Source: Bacteroidales bacterium (GTDB taxonomy: Bacteria > Bacteroidota > Bacteroidia > Bacteroidales > VadinHA17). From it: a DNA stretch of 50,860 nt. The stretch lies in assembly GCA_025455395.1 (NCBI GenBank), contig JALOMO010000006.1:1-50860 (forward strand). Direction: 5' to 3'. Shown one piece after another: positions 48,020 through 50,860 of the stretch. The notes beneath the pieces are model-generated. The model made no database searches. It was not told the origin of the DNA and saw nothing but the letters and a program-made list of their open reading frames with translations. Each line of letters starts with the position of its first letter. The first letter of the stretch is position 1. The translations under genes were made by a program, and so were the position numbers.

Positions 48020-48051
48020 TTTGGATATCTTAATTTATTCGTTTAACTTTG
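48020..48051 (+). promoter_or_regulatory. Consensus Bacteroidota promoter of the ECF sigma gene
   Basis: TTTG at 48020-48023, 20 bases of spacer, then TAACTTTG at 48044-48051: an exact match to TTTG-N20-TAnnTTTG. The sigma-factor ATG follows 29 bases later. Confidence 0.75.
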
Positions 48052-48080
48052 TGTCAACAAACAATCAAAATTGTTGAGAT

Positions 48081-48587
48081 ATGACTGCACAGGAGTTCAC
48101 ATCAAGTATAATAAGTCTGAAGGGCAATCTTCAGAAGTATGCCCTAAGTCTGACACTCGACCGCGACAACGCGCTTGATCTTGTCCAGGATACGTTTCTG
48201 AAAGCAATACAGAATCAGGACAAGTTTGTGGATGCCACTAATCTTAAGGCATGGGTATTCACGATAATGAAAAACACCTTCATCAACAATTACAGGAGGA
48301 AGATGAGGGAAAACACGATGATGGACGGCACACAGGAGCTTTATTTCATTAATCTTCCCTCAGACAAGGGAAGCATCTCCCCTGAGTCGTCTTATGCTGA
48401 AGAGGAAATTATTAAGGCGATTGATGGTCTGCATGAAGATTATCGTAATCCTTTTCGCATGCACCTTGAAGGTTTCAAATATGAAGAGATTGCAGAGGAG
48501 CTCAACCTCAAGCTTGGCACAGTAAAGAGCCGTATTTTCTTTGCACGCCAGAAGCTGATGAGCATCCTCAGGGATTATAATGGTTAG
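48081..48587 (+). CDS. ECF-type RNA polymerase sigma factor
   Basis: 168 residues. Region 2 is LKGNLQKYALSLTLDRDNALDLVQDTFLKAI with LKAWVFTIMKNTFINNYRRKMR; region 4 is IKAIDGLHEDYRNPFRMHLEGFKYEEIAEELNLKLGTVKSRIFFARQKL, where the GTVKSRIFFAR helix contacts -35 DNA. No anti-sigma factor gene lies next to it, as is usual for this small stand-alone class in Bacteroidota. It has a consensus housekeeping promoter and its own terminator, so it is a single-gene unit. Confidence 0.93.
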   Translation: MTAQEFTSSIISLKGNLQKYALSLTLDRDNALDLVQDTFLKAIQNQDKFVDATNLKAWVFTIMKNTFINNYRRKMRENTMMDGTQELYFINLPSDKGSISPESSYAEEEIIKAIDGLHEDYRNPFRMHLEGFKYEEIAEELNLKLGTVKSRIFFARQKLMSILRDYNG

Positions 48588-48610
48588 GTTTGAGTTTTGA
48601 ATGCAGGTAA

Positions 48611-48650
48611 TAAGGGAGGATAACTTAAGGTGATCCTCCCTTATCGTTTA
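48611..48650 (+). terminator. Terminator after the ECF sigma gene
   Basis: TAAGGGAGGAT/ATCCTCCCTTA stem (48611-48621 and 48633-48643) followed by TCGTTTA. Confidence 0.75.
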
Positions 48651-48722
48651 ACGATAGCAGGCTTTTTTATCAGGCAGAGGAGAGACGCTTACTTTTTAAT
48701 ATCTTTATAAAAAAATAGTGAA

Positions 48723-50333
48723 ATGAAAAAATATCTCTTCATTACCCTTTTTGCTCTTACTCTTTCAGCAACCACGCTCTCTTCCCAGGAGAAGTATATA
48801 GAACCTGCCATGAGCCATGTTACTGTTTTCAGGCAGGGAGCCCAGTTATCAGGTGATCTTAAACTGTCGCTGGAGCCGGGTACTACTGATGTTGTCGCCG
48901 GAGGTCTTTCACCTTATATTGATCCAAACAGCATACAGGTAAGGGGTGAAGGTGATTTTATGATAACAGGAGTCAGTCACCGTAACAACTATCTTGCAAA
49001 TCCTGCAGAGTCATCCGAAATAGCTGCTCTCCGTGAAAAGATCGAAGCTCTGACAGTTAAGATTGAGGATGAGAAGACCGCCGTCGAAGTGCTTATTGAA
49101 AAGGAGCTCTTCCTGAAAGCAAACTATGATGTTGTGACGAACAAATCGACGATCACTCCTGAGCAGTTGAAGGCACTTCTTGATATTTATACCACAAACA
49201 CCGAATCTGTAAAAACAGCTGTTCTTAAGAAGAGGAGAACAATCAGGGAGTATGAAAAGGAGAAGCAGCAACTCGAGAACCAGCTGTCTTCCATGTCCGA
49301 CAAGTCGAAGCTCCCGACAGGAGAGATAGTGATTACCGTGACAGGGACAAAAGCTGTAAATGCAAAGCTCATCTTATCCTATATCGTAATGAATGCAGGA
49401 TGGTATCCGTCGTATGACATCAGGGTCAGTGATATCACCTCTCCCGCTTCGGTAATATACCGTGCAGGTATCTGGCAGCAAAGCGGGACTGATTGGAAGG
49501 ATGTGAAAATAAGTCTTTCAAACGCTTCACCAATGACAGCAGGATCATTGCCACTGCTGAATCCGTGGTTCATTAATTTCTATCAGCCGGATCAGGAGAT
49601 GCTTAATGAAGTTGTGGTTGTCAGAGGAGCCAGGTCAAGGCCTGCAACAATGGAAGCCAAAGCAGCAGACGATATGTATATGGCAGCCGAAAGTGCGCCG
49701 TTGCCCGTCACTGTAAGTGAATCAAACATCAGCTTCAGCTTTGATGTGAACATCCCTCAGACCATTCTGGCTGATGGCAAGCCTGAGATAGTTGAACTTC
49801 AGAGGCTTGAAGTACCTGCCACATACAGCTATGCTGCCACACCCAAGCTCTCCTCATCAGCTTTCTTAATGGGGTACATAACCGAATGGGAGAAATATAA
49901 TTTTCTGCCCGGAGAGTCGAATATCTATTTCAGCAACACATTCACCGGAAAAGGATACATAAACACTGCCGAACTTACCGATACTCTCCCTGTTTCTCTC
50001 GGTGCCGACAATAATATTACTGTCAAACGTGACAGAAGAGTCGATTTCACCTCAAGCAAACTGATAGGCAGCAATAAAGTCGAGACCCTCTCTTTTCTGA
50101 TATCAATCAGGAACAATAAGAGTCAGAAGGCATCTGTCAAACTCCGTGATCAGATACCACTTTCACAGAACAGCAGCATTGTGGTTGAGCCCGTTGAGCT
50201 TTCCGGAGGTAACCATAATACGGCAACAGGTGAAGTCATCTGGGAATTAACTGTTGAACCCCGTGAAACAAAGGAGATAATTCTTACGTATACTGTAAAG
50301 TATCCTAAAAACCAGAAGGTATTGCTTGAATAA
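48723..50333 (+). CDS. DUF4139/MuiA-family exported protein
   Basis: 536 residues. A signal peptide (1-21, ending LSSQ) is followed by the DUF4140 N-terminal domain (VTVFRQGAQLSGDLKLSLEPGTTDVVAGGLSPYIDPNSIQV), a coiled-coil (about 98-195, ALREKIEALTVKIEDEKTAVEVLIEKELFLKANYDV and TIREYEKEKQQLENQLSSM) and the DUF4139 domain (about 205-535: LILSYIVMNAGWYPSYDIRVSD, ending REKKEIILTYTVKYP-type strands). Members are called mucoidy inhibitor A family; their activity is not known. Residues about 298-305 (LNEVVVVRG) resemble the plug-start motif of TonB receptors (LxEVVVVG). A TTTT-rich AT segment precedes the ATG. Confidence 0.9.
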   Translation: MKKYLFITLFALTLSATTLSSQEKYIEPAMSHVTVFRQGAQLSGDLKLSLEPGTTDVVAGGLSPYIDPNSIQVRGEGDFMITGVSHRNNYLANPAESSEIAALREKIEALTVKIEDEKTAVEVLIEKELFLKANYDVVTNKSTITPEQLKALLDIYTTNTESVKTAVLKKRRTIREYEKEKQQLENQLSSMSDKSKLPTGEIVITVTGTKAVNAKLILSYIVMNAGWYPSYDIRVSDITSPASVIYRAGIWQQSGTDWKDVKISLSNASPMTAGSLPLLNPWFINFYQPDQEMLNEVVVVRGARSRPATMEAKAADDMYMAAESAPLPVTVSESNISFSFDVNIPQTILADGKPEIVELQRLEVPATYSYAATPKLSSSAFLMGYITEWEKYNFLPGESNIYFSNTFTGKGYINTAELTDTLPVSLGADNNITVKRDRRVDFTSSKLIGSNKVETLSFLISIRNNKSQKASVKLRDQIPLSQNSSIVVEPVELSGGNHNTATGEVIWELTVEPRETKEIILTYTVKYPKNQKVLLE

Positions 50334-50355
50334 CAAACAGTTGAGGAGTATCAAC

Positions 50356-50398
50356 ATACGGGGTTATTAACAGTTGTTAATAACCCCGTATTATTTAC
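50356..50398 (+). terminator. Terminator after the DUF4139 gene
   Basis: A perfect palindrome 50356-50391 (ATACGGGGTTATTAACA with its complement around GT) is followed by TATTTACTTT. Confidence 0.85.
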
Positions 50399-50487
50399 TT
50401 TAAGATACTATTATTCAATACCTTAAACCTGTTAATAAACCAGTGCGTTTTTTGTTACTTCAATTATGGAATATTTAGCTTAAAAAA

Positions 50488-50519
50488 TTTGACAAAGGAG
50501 CTATTAAGCTCTATATTTG
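50488..50519 (+). promoter_or_regulatory. Consensus Bacteroidota promoter before the right-edge transcript
   Basis: TTTG (50488-50491), 20-base spacer, TATATTTG (50512-50519): an exact TTTG-N20-TAnnTTTG. The spacer holds the palindrome GAGCTATTAAGCTC (50498-50511), a possible operator. Confidence 0.75.
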
Positions 50520-50524
50520 TAAAA

Positions 50525-50860
50525 CCATGTGAGCGATAAAGGGTCGCTCTGAGGTAAGAAGGTTCTTTCGATTGGTTTAATTATCACTCTGAAATTACAT
50601 CAGACGTCAGAGTCTCACGCTGAAAGATCACGGTCTTAAAGCGTCCGTCACGGGTGCAGGCTGAGAGGCTTTCCCATCCTGGCGGTCTGTAGGAGCAATC
50701 CTCAACAGGTGTAACAACCTGAAGAAGAAAGCAACACAAACGCAATGCTCAAAGCTAATAAGGCAGCGCAAGTGTCCGCACAGAGAGAGGGTCATCATGC
50801 CATCCAGACCGGCGAGGACAGGATGAAGATGATCCGGGCATGACAGCAGCTATCCCTTCG
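50525..50860 (+). ncRNA. Candidate structured RNA, cut by the right edge
   Basis: It begins right after a consensus promoter and shows no ORF in its first 200 bases (the first ATG is followed at once by TGA). Hairpins are frequent: GAGCGA/TCGCTC at about 50531-50549, CTCTGA/TCAGAG around 50587-50613, CAGGT/ACCTG at about 50706-50721, and TCATGCC with GGCATGA near 50792-50840. A 32-codon frame at 50745-50843 overlaps the last stem and has no coding character I trust. It does not show the motifs of RNase P RNA, tmRNA, SRP RNA or a common riboswitch. It could be a long leader of a gene outside the window or a free RNA. Confidence 0.4.

Noticed and set aside
50525..50860. TPP riboswitch, RNase P RNA or tmRNA
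   Set aside because: A CTGAGAGGCT piece recalls the TPP box, but the second half is absent; RNase P GAGGAAAGTCC and tmRNA ends are not found.

Overview
The window reads as a chromosomal piece of a Bacteroidota bacterium, most likely order Bacteroidales or a close relative. The evidence is the TAnnTTTG-type promoters with few Shine-Dalgarno sites, RprX/RprY-like two-component genes, a TonB-dependent receptor with a CarboxypepD_reg-like N-terminus, a GSCFA protein, a Bacteroides-type GdhA, and two Bacteroidota gene neighbourhoods: acpP-fabF-rnc plus a small downstream gene, and sigma-54 activator-lptE-TPR-secG-groES-groEL.

Layout. 1-963 (minus) is the N-terminal part of a large surface protein with Ig-like repeats, cut by the left edge. 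1.0-2.0 kb is mostly non-coding and holds a 33-residue Lys-rich ORF and a duplicated repeat. 2.0-13.1 kb is housekeeping: a PAS histidine kinase, aspS (broken by an out-of-frame gap), a CDF metal exporter, tadA, a small membrane protein, gdhA, dprA, a MITE-like palindrome, tatD and ansA. 13.1-21.5 kb is the accessory stretch between tRNA-Ser(GGA) and tRNA-Arg(CCG). It holds tandem copies of the tRNA-Ser 3' end separated by nested palindromes, an ExbB/ExbD cluster, an MntA-HepT toxin-antitoxin pair between two copies of a GC-rich hairpin repeat, three unrelated small exported-protein genes that each carry the same upstream leader and a similar terminator, and a four-helix-bundle (S23-type) gene inside inverted short repeats.

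21.5-41.7 kb is core again: leuS, an M23 lipoprotein, purN, acpP-fabF-rnc, rprX-rprY, lepA, cstA, a MATE exporter, groEL-groES, secG, a low-complexity TPR-like protein, lptE and a sigma-54 activator. 41.9-50.3 kb has a MerR regulator with a degenerate cobalamin-type domain, a TonB receptor with a lipoprotein partner, an alpha/beta hydrolase with a GSCFA protein, an ECF sigma factor and a DUF4139 protein. From 50488 a textbook Bacteroidota promoter reads into a structured, apparently non-coding transcript cut by the right edge.

The strongest candidates for something new are the leader-cassette array (17.7-20.2 kb), the tRNA-Ser tail array (13.2-13.7 kb) and the RNA at the right edge. All calls come from reading the sequence; no database search was made.
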